Positions 1 to 8,924 of a stretch of DNA of 64,000 nt are shown piece by piece. The notes under the pieces are model-generated. The model did not search any database and was not told where the DNA came from. It saw nothing but the letters and a program-made list of their open reading frames with translations. Both the position numbers and the translations under genes were made by a program. The stretch spans positions 46,741-110,740 of the forward strand of contig NZ_JYFE01000016.1 of NCBI RefSeq assembly GCF_000877395.1. Reading direction: 5' to 3'. This DNA comes from Jannaschia aquimarina (GTDB lineage Bacteria; Pseudomonadota; Alphaproteobacteria; Rhodobacterales; Rhodobacteraceae). Every line of letters begins with the position of its first letter. Position 1 is the stretch's first letter.

Positions 1-105
1 ATTCGGCGTCGTCTCGGTCTGAATGAACATGGTGCGTCCCTCCGGCTGCGGACCTTCTATGTGCGCGGCGCCGGGTTGAGTGTCAAGGATCTGGAACGGT
101 TCTAA
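1..105 (+). CDS. 3' end of an unidentified protein (partial)
   Basis: An open frame runs from the first base of the window to a TAA at 103-105, giving the last 34 residues of a protein that ends in VKDLERF. The segment is basic and lacks a recognisable motif, so no function is assigned. It converges with the minus-strand gene that ends at 112, leaving only six bases between the two stop codons. The rest of the gene lies outside the window. Confidence 0.55.
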   Translation: MRRRLGLNEHGASLRLRTFYVRGAGLSVKDLERF

Positions 106-111
106 ACTGCG

Positions 112-1488
112 TCAGTCGCCAGCGCAGCGGATCGTGATCAGAGACCAGCCGAGCCGTGTGTCGCCCTCTTCGCTGCCCGGGATCTCGACCACGCCCTCGT
201 AGAACGGGACCCGCGCTTCGATCAGCCGGTCCGCGAAGGCGGAGGCCGGGACCGCATCCCCGGACCGCCCGCCCAAGGCCATCGCGACAACCCGTCCCGA
301 TGCGTCCAGAAGAGGGGTGCCGGCAATGCGCCGTTCGTCCCCGCGCCGGAAGGCCGTGCGCGTGCCGCTGGCAGGCTCCGTCAACGCGGTCCGCGAAAGG
401 CGCACTCCCTGTTCGGCGCGACGCTGTGCAAGCCGGACTTCCGCTCCCCGCCTCAGAGACGTCTGCGCCGCGACAGGGATCCAGTTCTCTCCCCGTCCGG
501 CCTGCGAGACCACCGCGATCCCGAGGTCGCGGTCGACGAACTGGACCGAGAGCGCGGTGCCGCGATGGGACTCGATCCGCCGGTCGCAGCGTTCGACGGC
601 CGCCGCGCTCGTCACGAGGTCCGTCGTGTTGACCCTGAACGCGGTCGCGACCCCGGTCCGCGCCTCGTCATCTCGCGCGGCCGGCCGTTCGTCGCGCCGG
701 TTGCGGACCGCGTTCCGCAGGACCAGTTCCAGGGCTTCCTCGATCGTGACGCGGCGCGGACCTTGTGGCGGTCCGGAAGGCTGCTCGCGCGGTTCGATCC
801 GCTCCGACACGTCGCGGCCCGGCGGCGGCGCCAGCGACGGCTGACGCTCCCGCGCGATGGAGGCCGCGATGAGGCGCATCCGCCCCGCATTTGCATCGTC
901 CGCGATGATGACATGCGTAAACCACCGGACGCCCTCCCGGTCGGAGCGGACATAGGCGCTGACGCCTTGCCGCAACCGCCCCGAGGTGATCAGCCTGTCG
1001 CTGCGGCGCGCTTCGTAAGGCGAGCCCGATATCGCATCTCGGAAGGCGTCGTGGACGTCTTCCGGCAGGAACGGATCCTGCTGGAAACGCACCACGAGGC
1101 CGCCATCGGCAGACGAGTAGCGGATCTCTCCGGGCGTATTCCGGCGCTCGAGCAGGGCTTCGGGCAGCAGATGAGAGATCCGTGCGTCCTCGTGCCAGAT
1201 CTGGCGCCACCCTCCCGAAACCCGTTCGGCTTCGAAGTCCTGGATCAGCCGAGCGACCGCGCGTCGGTTCGGCGCACGCCCCGTCTCGCGGCGCGACCAC
1301 TCTTCCAGCGCGCTTTGCGTCCCGCGCCCCCAATCGCCGTCGAGAAATGCGGTATAGTCGCCCGAATAAGCCAGCGCGGCCTGCACACGTCTCACATCGG
1401 CGGGCGGTAGGTCACGACCATCGAAGCCCTGGGCCATCGCGGACGGGGCGGCCAAGATCAGAAGAAGAGCAAAGATCCGGATCAGCAT
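112..1488 (-). CDS. Exported peptidoglycan-binding-like / degenerate trypsin-fold protein
   Basis: 458 residues. A signal peptide (about 1-20, ending SAMAQ) is followed by a peptidoglycan-binding-1-like segment (about 28-75, with the pattern FLDGDWGRGTQSALEEW), a middle region of unknown fold, and a C-terminal trypsin-like domain from about 275. In that domain the His of the usual VTxxHV motif is Ala (LVTSAAAV, about residue 296), the Asp of DLGIAVV is kept, and the usual GNSGGP motif reads RIAGTP, so the nucleophile Ser is Ala at about 389. It is therefore probably a non-catalytic scaffold or binding protein in the periplasm. The ATG at 1488 is preceded by GGAGG and overlaps the stop of the upstream universal stress gene, so the two are likely one operon. 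A longer reading of the frame is possible but would ignore the signal peptide and ribosome site. Confidence 0.8.
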   Translation of the reverse strand: MLIRIFALLLILAAPSAMAQGFDGRDLPPADVRRVQAALAYSGDYTAFLDGDWGRGTQSALEEWSRRETGRAPNRRAVARLIQDFEAERVSGGWRQIWHEDARISHLLPEALLERRNTPGEIRYSSADGGLVVRFQQDPFLPEDVHDAFRDAISGSPYEARRSDRLITSGRLRQGVSAYVRSDREGVRWFTHVIIADDANAGRMRLIAASIARERQPSLAPPPGRDVSERIEPREQPSGPPQGPRRVTIEEALELVLRNAVRNRRDERPAARDDEARTGVATAFRVNTTDLVTSAAAVERCDRRIESHRGTALSVQFVDRDLGIAVVSQAGRGENWIPVAAQTSLRRGAEVRLAQRRAEQGVRLSRTALTEPASGTRTAFRRGDERRIAGTPLLDASGRVVAMALGGRSGDAVPASAFADRLIEARVPFYEGVVEIPGSEEGDTRLGWSLITIRCAGD

Positions 1489-1937
1489 ATCGCCTCCAGT
1501 TGTTCCTTTGAAAGGTTTCCGGGCACGATGGTGATCGGGACGGGCAATGTGCCTGAACTCTTGGAAAGCTGCGTGACGAGCGGCCCGGGCCCGCCCTTTT
1601 CGGAGCTCGCGCCAAGCACCAGGACGCCGATCTCCGGGTCCTCCCTGACCTGACTGAGGATCTCTTCGACGGGAACGCCTTCGCGGATGACGAGATGCGG
1701 GTCGAGATCGTGCTTGTCGCGCATCCATTTCGCGAAGACCTCGAAATGCGCCACGATGCGATCCCTCGCTTCTTCGCGCATCAGGTCGCCGACGCCGATC
1801 CAGTGGTTGAACTCGTCCGGCGGGATCACCGAAAGAACCTCGATCCCACCGCCTGTCTTCTGGGCCCGCATGGAGGCGAAACGCATGGCGTTGAGGCATT
1901 CGCGGCTATCGTCGAGAACGACGAGGAATTTTCTCAT
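1482..1937 (-). CDS. Universal stress protein, UspA family
   Basis: 151 residues, the normal length for a single-domain Usp. It opens with a hydrophobic strand and acidic pair (MRKFLVVLDDS), and the C-terminal part has VLGASSEKGG followed by a strand VPITIVPG. This resembles the UspA nucleotide-binding loop, although the canonical G-2x-G-9x-G(S/T) spacing is not clean, so ATP binding is uncertain. It is a cytoplasmic stress-linked protein by family. The start has a strong G-rich ribosome site (GGGGGGAGC). The stop overlaps the start of the exported pseudo-protease gene downstream, which suggests co-expression. Confidence 0.85.
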   Translation of the reverse strand: MRKFLVVLDDSRECLNAMRFASMRAQKTGGGIEVLSVIPPDEFNHWIGVGDLMREEARDRIVAHFEVFAKWMRDKHDLDPHLVIREGVPVEEILSQVREDPEIGVLVLGASSEKGGPGPLVTQLSKSSGTLPVPITIVPGNLSKEQLEAIC

Positions 1938-2002
1938 GCTCCCCCCGGGCCTGATGGTCCCGCGTCAGGATGACGCCCGATCCCGACCCTGTCCACCATG
2001 CA

Positions 2003-2863
2003 TCAGGCCGAGAGCGCCCAGTCCCAGTACATCTCGCGAACCCGTCGGGTGACCGGGCCGACCTGATATTGACGATCATCGAACGCGGTCACCGGGGTCA
2101 CCTTCGTCAGATTGCCCGAAAGGAAGACCTCGTCGGCGTCGCGGAAATCGTCGAAGGTCAGGACCGTCTCATGGCAATCCACACCATCCGCGCGCAGATT
2201 GGAGAGATGGCGCGCGCGGGTGATCCCGGACAGGAACGTCCCGTTCGCAATCGGCGTGAAGACTTCACCGTCCTTCACGATGAAGACGTTCGACGTGGCG
2301 CTCTCGGCCACGTTGCCCATGGCGTCCGCCACCAGCGCGTTCCCGAACCCCTTCGCCTGCGCCTCGGCCAGCATCCGCGCGTTGTTCGGATAGAGGCATC
2401 CGGCCTTCGCGTCGCACACGTTGTCTTCCAGGACCGGGCGTCGAAATCGCGTTGTCGTCAGGGTCGTGGTCTTGTCCGGGCCGTACATCGGCACTTCCTC
2501 GAGGCAGATGGCAAAGCCCGTCTCCTCGCGCGACGGCACCAGACCAAGCTCGCTGCCGTGGATGCCCCAATACATCGGCCGGATGTAGATCGCCGCGTCG
2601 GGCGCAAAGCCCTCGAGGCCCTCATGGATCAGCTCGACCATCCGTTCGGGTGTCATCGTCGGCTTCAGCATCAGCGCCTCGGCGCTGCGGTTCACCCTGG
2701 CGCAATGCCGGTCGAGGTCGGGCGTCACCCCTTCGAACCGCCTCGCGCCGTCGAAGACGCTCGACCCTTGCCACAGACCGTGGTCGGCCGCGCGCATGAC
2801 CATGGCGTCGCCGTCATGCCAGGTGCCGTCGAACCAGGTGCAGATCGCCTTTCCGAATGCCAT
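2003..2863 (-). CDS. Class IV PLP aminotransferase (branched-chain amino acid aminotransferase-like)
   Basis: 286 residues. The fold-type IV pattern is clear: an N-terminal HGLWQGSSVFDGARRFEG segment, a candidate PLP lysine in CDAKAGCLYPNNARML, and the cofactor-phosphate region SATSNVFIVKDG then FLSGITRARHL. The family transfers amino groups between branched-chain amino acids and 2-oxoglutarate, but D-amino acid transaminase and aminodeoxychorismate lyase share the fold, so substrate is not proven. The ATG at 2863 is preceded by AAGGAG at good spacing. Reading the frame further upstream would run into the divergent gene's control region. It diverges from the PNPOx-like gene; about 94 bases separate the two starts and must hold both promoters. 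Confidence 0.85.
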   Translation of the reverse strand: MAFGKAICTWFDGTWHDGDAMVMRAADHGLWQGSSVFDGARRFEGVTPDLDRHCARVNRSAEALMLKPTMTPERMVELIHEGLEGFAPDAAIYIRPMYWGIHGSELGLVPSREETGFAICLEEVPMYGPDKTTTLTTTRFRRPVLEDNVCDAKAGCLYPNNARMLAEAQAKGFGNALVADAMGNVAESATSNVFIVKDGEVFTPIANGTFLSGITRARHLSNLRADGVDCHETVLTFDDFRDADEVFLSGNLTKVTPVTAFDDRQYQVGPVTRRVREMYWDWALSA

Positions 2864-2957
2864 TCCGTGTCTCCTTTGCGGAAAGACGCTAGGACGGCGG
2901 ACCCGGGGCGTCCAGCGGGCCTTGCGCTGCGGGGCCGAAGGTTTCACCGTCTTTCGG

Positions 2958-3416
2958 ATGGATCCCTATCGCCTCGTCGACGCGGACGCCCTGTCGCTTG
3001 CCGCCACCTTGCGGGCGTCTCAGTCCTGTGCGCTCGGGACGCTGACGGACGGTGCGCCGGTCGTCAGCCGCGCCGCCTGCCTCTGGGTCGCAGGGGTGGG
3101 CCTCACCCTGCTGGTCTCATCGTTGTCCGATCACGCGAAATCGCTTCGGGCCGACCCGCGCTGTTCCGCGCTGCTGGGCGATCCGGGGACCAAGGGGGAT
3201 CCGCTGACCCACCCGCGCCTGACGGTCCGGGGCCGGGCCGCGGTCTGTGCCAAGGACGAACTGCGGACCGAATGGCTCAAGCAACGCCCCAAGACGAAGC
3301 TCTATTTCGACTTCGCCGACTTCGCGGTCTGGCGCATCGAGGTCGATGACGCGCTCCTGAACGGGGGGTTCGGAAAGGCCTATCGCCTGTCCCCCGAGGA
3401 TCTGGAGCGGGCGTGA
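2958..3416 (+). CDS. HugZ / pyridoxamine 5'-phosphate oxidase-like family protein
   Basis: 152 residues. The sequence has the PNPOx-like split-barrel pattern: CALGTLTDGAPVVSRAACLW, then LLVSSLSDHAKSLRADPRCS and a HPRLTVRGRAAV strand. Members bind FMN, heme or F420, and some (HugZ) degrade heme; the substrate here cannot be told. It lacks the C-terminal DUF2470 extension seen in full-length HugZ. The ATG at 2958 matches the domain start. The stop is overlapped by a GTG start of the next gene (GTGA), so translation is probably coupled. Confidence 0.75.
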   Translation: MDPYRLVDADALSLAATLRASQSCALGTLTDGAPVVSRAACLWVAGVGLTLLVSSLSDHAKSLRADPRCSALLGDPGTKGDPLTHPRLTVRGRAAVCAKDELRTEWLKQRPKTKLYFDFADFAVWRIEVDDALLNGGFGKAYRLSPEDLERA

Positions 3417-3901
3417 TCGCGGCGATCGTTCTCGGCGCTGCGGTCAGGCCGGACGGGACGCCGTCGGAGACCCTTCGACTGCGCTGTCTGCACGCCGCGG
3501 ATCTCTTTCACAGGGGAACGGTCGATCTTCTGGTTCCGACCGGGGGCGGCCCGGAAGACAGAGCCGAAGGTCGGATCGGGGCGGCTCTGATGCACGAGGC
3601 GGGCGTCCCGATGGACCGGATCCTGCCGGAAACCGTCTCGACCTCCACCCTGTCCAACCTGACCCATGCGCTGGCCCTGTTGCCGGCCGGGGTGGAGCAG
3701 ACGGTCCTGGTCTCGAACCGGTGGCACCTTCCCCGCGCGCTTATGATCGCGCGCATCGTCGGACTGCCGGACCCGGCCGGATCGGGTCCGGCCGGGCAGG
3801 CGCCGCCTCTCTGGACGGCGCGCCAGATGCTTCGGGAAGGGGCCGCCATGGCCCCTTCGGCGGTCAGGGCAATCAGGTGGGCGCGTCGCAGCGGGCCGTG
3901 A
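3413..3901 (+). CDS. DUF218 / YdcF-like family protein
   Basis: 162 residues. The DUF218 pattern is visible: AAIVLGAAVRPDGTPSETL at the start, a LVPTGGG strand-loop, ETVSTSTLSNLTHA, and the family signature VSNRWHLPRALMIAR. Related proteins (YdcF, SanA, ElyC) are linked to envelope biology, and YdcF binds S-adenosylmethionine, but enzymatic function is unsettled. No membrane segment is seen, so this copy looks cytoplasmic. It starts with GTG inside the stop of the preceding gene. Its 3' end overlaps the convergent beta-helix gene by 29 bases. Confidence 0.75.
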   Translation: MIAAIVLGAAVRPDGTPSETLRLRCLHAADLFHRGTVDLLVPTGGGPEDRAEGRIGAALMHEAGVPMDRILPETVSTSTLSNLTHALALLPAGVEQTVLVSNRWHLPRALMIARIVGLPDPAGSGPAGQAPPLWTARQMLREGAAMAPSAVRAIRWARRSGP

Positions 3902-6170
3902 CGAAGACCTTGCCGCGGGCCGGAACCCGCCAGTTCACGCGGACCGATCGCCGATTCGCTCCGATCCCGCCCGCGCAATAGGGCATGTCCCAGATCGTTG
4001 CATTGGCGTTGTCCTTGATGCGCCCTTCCGGAACGATGGCGGTCACGACCCGCGCCTCGCCGCCGAAGGGCAGGAAATCGCTCAGGTCGATGTCCCAGGT
4101 CGTGTCGCCGGTGCTGCTGACGATCGGAACCGTGACCGGGTTCTGGATCTGCTTGCCGATCCCGTGGAACGTGTTCGAATGCACGGCCACATCCACGAAC
4201 CGGCCGTAGTCGAGATCCGCGTGGGTCGTATCGACCAGATCTACGCGGTCCAGCGCCTGCCCCTTGATCGTCTTGAACGTGTTCGCGGTGATGCTCATGC
4301 CGTTCAGATAGTGACCTGATCCGAAGGGTTTGACATGGATCGGTGCGTAGTTCCGGCTGACATTCGACGAGAAGATGATGTTCCCCGTGATGTGAAGGCC
4401 GCCAAAGCTCAACTCTCCGGAGAAGTCGGGCGCAGGGTCGTACTCGTTCGTCCACTCGATATAGCAATTGTCCACGTAGTTGGCCGAGAAGACCGTCTTC
4501 GCCTGAGGCTCCGCGAAGACGATGCCCGCGGTCCGCGGCCCAAGGCTTACGGTGTCGCCCTGGAAGAAGTGGTTCCCGGTCACGATGTGACCCGTCCCGC
4601 CCATCACGGCCCAGGTGCGGAACCTGACGGCGCGGTTGTTCCGGATCTTGGTGTCGTTCTTGTTTGTGTTGAAGCCGATCGTATGGCGGTCGGCCACGTC
4701 CTGGCCGCTTTCGGACGACAGGAACTGGCACCGGTCGATCAGAAGCCCCTGACAGCCTTCTGCATGACTTGTCAGGCCGCGGTCCTTCGGTCCGGTGAAG
4801 AAGCAATCCTTCACGTGGAAGATCAGACCGACCTTGGGCAGAAGGATTCCGCTCGCCTTGTCGGCCAGCAGGAATTCGATGTCCTGCAGGACGAAGCGTT
4901 GCAGGTTGTCGAAGCCCGAGAAGTCCAGCGCGTATTTGAAGCGGTGGAAGGTATAGGTCTGCGATGACGGCGCGCCCCAGAGCGGCTGGCTCAGATAGAG
5001 TCGGTTGCGTGCCACGTCCTTGCCGGACACGTAGACCTCGCGGCCAACGCCCTGGCCCGCGACCACAAGGCTGCCGACCGGGATGGCACTGACATTCGCG
5101 ACATCCGACAGCTCTTTCGGGCGATCCGGGTCGTAGGTGCAGGCTTCGCTATGGGTCTCGGTGTTGAAGGCCGGGCCATCCTGGATGTGGATCTGCCCGT
5201 TGCGGATCTTGCGCTGGTTCGCGTAGCTCCGTTTGTCGCCCACAGCCGCCTGCACGTCGGTCGGCTGGGTCAGCTCGACCCGGCGGCCCATCATGTCCAG
5301 CGTATCGTGGTCGGTGAAGTCGAACAGCGCCTGGATCGCCTTCTGGAAGCCCTCCTGCTCGTCGCCGAACGCGTCGATATAGGTGGGCAGGTCGTAGCTC
5401 CGCACCAGTTGAAGCCGCTTGGATCGCGGCATGGTGACCGTTCCCTCGAACCGGACCGCGCTGTCGATCGTGACATGATCCGTCAGCCGGTAGGTGCCCG
5501 CACTCACAAGCACCGTGCGCCCGTCGGCGGCGTTGTCCGCGGCAAGGAAGGCAGCGGTGTCGTCGGTGGACCCGTCGCCCACGGCGCCGTAATCGCGCAC
5601 GTCCACGACGTCGATCAGGTCACGGAGAAACGCGCCTGTGATGTCTTCGACCTCCAGATCGTCGATGCGGATGATCCCGCCCGTCGGCCCGGTCAGCGAC
5701 AGGCCCACATGGACATGCCGGACCCGGTCGTCCCAGGCCAGATCGACGCCGCCCCGCGCGCCGGTCCCGAGGATCCCCTCGACCACAACGACATCGCCAT
5801 AGCTCCGCAGCGAGATGGCGGGCGCATCCTGGGGCAGCCCGCTGACGACCCCTCCACCGCTGTTGATCGGCACACACGAGACCGTCACGTCGGGCAGGTT
5901 ACCCGAGACCATCTTCACCCGGGCCCGGACCCGCAGGTAGCAGCCGGGCGTCACGGGGATCCGCGTGAACCAGCGCAGAGGCTGGACGGACATGGTCTTG
6001 GAGATCTCGACACAGCCGCCGAAATCCTGATCGGCGGGCACTACGACCGCGTCCGAGCGGTTGATGTAGCTGTCGTCGCCATGCCGGCCGTTTTGGCTCG
6101 ACCAGTTCTGCAAGCCGTCGATGAACGGATCCGGCGTAAGCTGCAGACCCTCGGTGATCGCCTTGTTCAT
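3873..6170 (-). CDS. Right-handed beta-helix protein with Pectate_lyase_3-type domain
   Basis: 765 residues. Residues 1-180 look like a beta-sandwich (possible carbohydrate-binding) region. A Pectate_lyase_3 signature follows at about 188-210 (VVDVRDYGAVGDGSTDDTAA), then a long parallel beta-helix rich in Asn/His/Gly turns, such as HITGNIIFSSNVSRNY and VAVHSNTFHG. Such proteins include polysaccharide lyases, GH28-like enzymes and phage tailspikes. There is no Sec or Tat signal peptide, so export, if any, would need another route. The ATG at 6170 has AAAGGGG upstream. No glycan-synthesis or phage genes flank it, so substrate and location are unknown. Its 3' end overlaps the DUF218 gene. Confidence 0.75.
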   Translation of the reverse strand: MNKAITEGLQLTPDPFIDGLQNWSSQNGRHGDDSYINRSDAVVVPADQDFGGCVEISKTMSVQPLRWFTRIPVTPGCYLRVRARVKMVSGNLPDVTVSCVPINSGGGVVSGLPQDAPAISLRSYGDVVVVEGILGTGARGGVDLAWDDRVRHVHVGLSLTGPTGGIIRIDDLEVEDITGAFLRDLIDVVDVRDYGAVGDGSTDDTAAFLAADNAADGRTVLVSAGTYRLTDHVTIDSAVRFEGTVTMPRSKRLQLVRSYDLPTYIDAFGDEQEGFQKAIQALFDFTDHDTLDMMGRRVELTQPTDVQAAVGDKRSYANQRKIRNGQIHIQDGPAFNTETHSEACTYDPDRPKELSDVANVSAIPVGSLVVAGQGVGREVYVSGKDVARNRLYLSQPLWGAPSSQTYTFHRFKYALDFSGFDNLQRFVLQDIEFLLADKASGILLPKVGLIFHVKDCFFTGPKDRGLTSHAEGCQGLLIDRCQFLSSESGQDVADRHTIGFNTNKNDTKIRNNRAVRFRTWAVMGGTGHIVTGNHFFQGDTVSLGPRTAGIVFAEPQAKTVFSANYVDNCYIEWTNEYDPAPDFSGELSFGGLHITGNIIFSSNVSRNYAPIHVKPFGSGHYLNGMSITANTFKTIKGQALDRVDLVDTTHADLDYGRFVDVAVHSNTFHGIGKQIQNPVTVPIVSSTGDTTWDIDLSDFLPFGGEARVVTAIVPEGRIKDNANATIWDMPYCAGGIGANRRSVRVNWRVPARGKVFVTARCDAPT

Positions 6171-6359
6171 GTTCCGAACCCCTTTCGTCGGACCCCCTGG
6201 AACGAAAGGAGGATCGCGCCGGGCCTGTCCCGGGTCGCGATCCTCTGTCCGTGAGCGAATGGCATGCGAGGCAAATGCCACGCGGCCGATGGGGGCGATT
6301 CTTCGCCTCGAGCGCCTAACGGAGGGTTAAGGGGGGCGGGGCAGCGTGCGGTAGGCCGT

Positions 6360-6755
6360 TCAGACGGCCGGGGCGCTCGACTCCAGAAGCTGCACGCCGG
6401 CGATGCGCCAGCCGTCCGGCGTCTCGATCATCCGGTAAAGAAGCTTGTGAAGCCGCCCGGAGCCGTCGGTGATCAGCACCTCCTGTTCCCAGGCTGCGCC
6501 GATGTCGCGGGCCCCCAGATACTCGACCTCGGCAGGGCGCCAGACCATCGGATAGCCCTGCTGGACCATCGTCCCGAAGTTCCCCGGCGTGCGAAAGATG
6601 CTCCGGATGCCGGGGGCCGCGAAGGTGAAGGCTGTGGCGAAATCGTCGGCGCGGAACGCTTCGATCTGGCTGTCGATCGTGCCCTGGATCGCCACCTCGT
6701 CCGCAGCGGCGGGCGAGACGAGGACAAGGGAGAAAGCTGTCAGGATGGCGCGCAT
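6360..6755 (-). CDS. Exported DUF4864 protein
   Basis: 131 residues with a signal peptide cleaved near PAAADE (about residue 19). The mature part, containing IQGTIDSQIEAFRADDFATA and YPMVWRPAEVEYLG, matches the DUF4864 family, a small NTF2-like exported domain of unknown function common in alphaproteobacteria. The start has AGGAGGA eight bases upstream. The 189-base gap on its downstream side towards the beta-helix gene holds only that gene's leader. Confidence 0.75.
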   Translation of the reverse strand: MRAILTAFSLVLVSPAAADEVAIQGTIDSQIEAFRADDFATAFTFAAPGIRSIFRTPGNFGTMVQQGYPMVWRPAEVEYLGARDIGAAWEQEVLITDGSGRLHKLLYRMIETPDGWRIAGVQLLESSAPAV

Positions 6756-6815
6756 GGATCGGATCCTCCTGCCGGCAACCGTAGCTCTTGGCCCGAGGGG
6801 ATCAATTCCCCTGCG

Positions 6816-8390
6816 TCACGCCGCCGCCAGCTCCCCCGCCAGGGCGCGGCGGATCAGGGCGATCGTTTCGTCCACGCCGTAAAGCGCGATGAAGCCCCCG
6901 AAGCGCGGCCCCTGATCGGCACCCAGCAGGACCTGATAGAGCGCCTTGAACCAATCGCGCATCGGGTCGAACCGGTCGCGGCCGACATCGTAGATGATCT
7001 GTTGCATCGCCTCGTCCGTGACCGGGCCATCATGCTCTTGCAATCGTATGCAAAGCTCCTCCATCGCCTCTCGCTCCTGCCCGGTCGGGGCACGGAACAC
7101 TTTGGTCGGCTTGACGAAATCGTTGTAGTAGCGAACTGCCCCTTCCGCCGCGCGATCCAGCTGCGGGTTGCCGTCCGGGCTGGCTTCGGGCGCATAGCGG
7201 CGGATGAATCCCCACAGCGTCTCCTTGTCCTCCGCCCCTGCGACCGAGGCGAGGTTCAGGAGCATCGAGAACGGGACGACCATGTCGCTTTCGGGCACGT
7301 CGCCCGAATGGATGTGGAAGACGGGATTGGCCGCCTTCTGTGCGTCGTCCTGACCGGGATAGGCACGCAATTGTTGGTGGTACTCGTCTACCGCCTTCGG
7401 GATCACGTCCCACCAGAGCCGCTTGGCGGTTTTGGGCTTCTGATACATGAAATACGACAGGCTTTCGGTCGCGGCGTAGGTCAGCCATTCGTCGATGGAC
7501 AACCCGTTCCCCGACGACTTGGAGATCTTGCTTCCTTCGGCGTCGAGGAACAGCTCGTAAGTGAAGTGCTCCGGCGGACGGCCACCCAGGACGCGACAGA
7601 TGCCGTCATAGATCGGCGTGTTGGTCGAATGGTCCTTGCCGTACATCTCGAAATCGACACCGAGAGCGGCCCAACGGGCGCCGAAATCCGGCTTCCATTG
7701 CAGCTTCACGTTCCCGCCGGTCACCGGCAGGGTCCATTCGCGGCCCTCTTCGTCGTCGAAGGTCACCGTGCCCTGTGCAGAATCCACATTTTTCATCGGG
7801 ACGTACAGCACGCGGCCTGTTTCGGGGTGGATCGGCAGGAAGATCGAATAGGTTTTCCGCCGTTCCTCGCGCAGCGACTTCAGCATGATCGCCATGACAT
7901 CGTCGTAGCGCTCTGCGGCGCGGCGCAGGACGTCGTCGAACTGACCCGAACGATAGAACTCCGTGGCCGAGATGAATTCGTATGCAAAGCCGAACGTGTC
8001 CAGGAACCGGCGCAGCATCGCATTGTTGTGATGGCCAAAGCTCTCATGCGTTCCGAACGGATCGGGGACCGATGTCAGCGGCTTCTGCAAATGCTCCGTC
8101 AGTGCTTCGGGGTTCGGGACGTTGCCCGGCACTTTCCGCATTCCGTCCAGATCGTCGGAAAAGCAGATCAGGCGTGTCGGGATGTCGCTGATCACCTCGA
8201 ACGCGCGGCGGATCATCGTGGTCCGGGCCACCTCTCCGAAGGTCCCGATATGGGGCAGGCCCGACGGGCCGTAGCCGGTTTCGAACAGGACATGGTCCTT
8301 GCCCGCCTTCTCCACGCGTTTCAGCAGCCGGCGGGCCTCTTCGAACGGCCAGGCCTTCGATTGCATCGCTGCGTCGCGGAGCGCGGTCAT
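6816..8390 (-). CDS. lysK: Class I lysyl-tRNA synthetase
   Basis: 524 residues, the expected length for archaeal-type class I LysRS, which replaces the class II enzyme in many alphaproteobacteria. It charges tRNA-Lys in the cytoplasm. The class I ATP-binding signatures are present: HIGT at residues 47-50 and KISKSSGNG near 290. The start follows AAGGAA. It diverges from the TerB-like gene. Confidence in function is very high. Confidence 0.97.
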   Translation of the reverse strand: MTALRDAAMQSKAWPFEEARRLLKRVEKAGKDHVLFETGYGPSGLPHIGTFGEVARTTMIRRAFEVISDIPTRLICFSDDLDGMRKVPGNVPNPEALTEHLQKPLTSVPDPFGTHESFGHHNNAMLRRFLDTFGFAYEFISATEFYRSGQFDDVLRRAAERYDDVMAIMLKSLREERRKTYSIFLPIHPETGRVLYVPMKNVDSAQGTVTFDDEEGREWTLPVTGGNVKLQWKPDFGARWAALGVDFEMYGKDHSTNTPIYDGICRVLGGRPPEHFTYELFLDAEGSKISKSSGNGLSIDEWLTYAATESLSYFMYQKPKTAKRLWWDVIPKAVDEYHQQLRAYPGQDDAQKAANPVFHIHSGDVPESDMVVPFSMLLNLASVAGAEDKETLWGFIRRYAPEASPDGNPQLDRAAEGAVRYYNDFVKPTKVFRAPTGQEREAMEELCIRLQEHDGPVTDEAMQQIIYDVGRDRFDPMRDWFKALYQVLLGADQGPRFGGFIALYGVDETIALIRRALAGELAAA

Positions 8391-8477
8391 GATCGGCTTT
8401 CCTTCGGCTGAAACAGGGCGCTCACCTATTGCGGCAACGCGGCACGGTCAATAAATCCCGGCGGGAAAGGGGGCGCC

Positions 8478-8906
8478 ATGGCCGAGATCACGAACGAGCA
8501 GGGCTTCTCGCCCCAGGACGCATTGGTGGCGTTGATGATCACCGTGTCGGTCTCGGATGCGACGATCCGCACGGCCGAGCTTCTGACGATCGAGCAGATC
8601 GTCGATCACCTGCCCATCTTCGCCGAATACGACGCCGACCGGATGCAATCCGTCAGCCAGACCGTCTTCGACCTGCTGGAGGAGGAGGACGGCCTCGACG
8701 CGATCATCGGGCTCGTCCGCAATGCCGTCCCCTCGACCCACTGGGAAACGGCCTATGCGCTGTCCTGCGACGTCGCCGCCGCCGACGGCAATCTGCGTCA
8801 GGCCGAGTTGCGCCTGCTGCAGGAGTTGCGCCACGAACTGGAGATCGACCCGCTCCACGCAGCCGCGATCGAGCGGGGCGCACGGGCGCGGCATCTGAGC
8901 CTGTAA
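8478..8906 (+). CDS. TerB-family (tellurite resistance-like) protein
   Basis: 142 residues, all-helical and acidic. It resembles the TerB / DjlA N-terminal fold: repeated helical units with acidic pairs, notably ALSCDVAAADGNLRQAELRLL, where the A-DG-x5-E pattern is characteristic. TerB domains bind metal and occur in stress and phage-resistance contexts, but a stand-alone copy such as this has no settled role. No other ter genes are nearby. A G-rich ribosome site (AAAGGGGG) precedes the ATG. Confidence 0.75.
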   Translation: MAEITNEQGFSPQDALVALMITVSVSDATIRTAELLTIEQIVDHLPIFAEYDADRMQSVSQTVFDLLEEEDGLDAIIGLVRNAVPSTHWETAYALSCDVAAADGNLRQAELRLLQELRHELEIDPLHAAAIERGARARHLSL

Positions 8907-8924
8907 TCGAAGGCCTGCCTGCGG

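Noticed and set aside
6264..8411. 715-codon plus-strand frame opposite lysK
   Set aside because: Class I LysRS motifs on the minus strand are unambiguous; the opposite frame has none.
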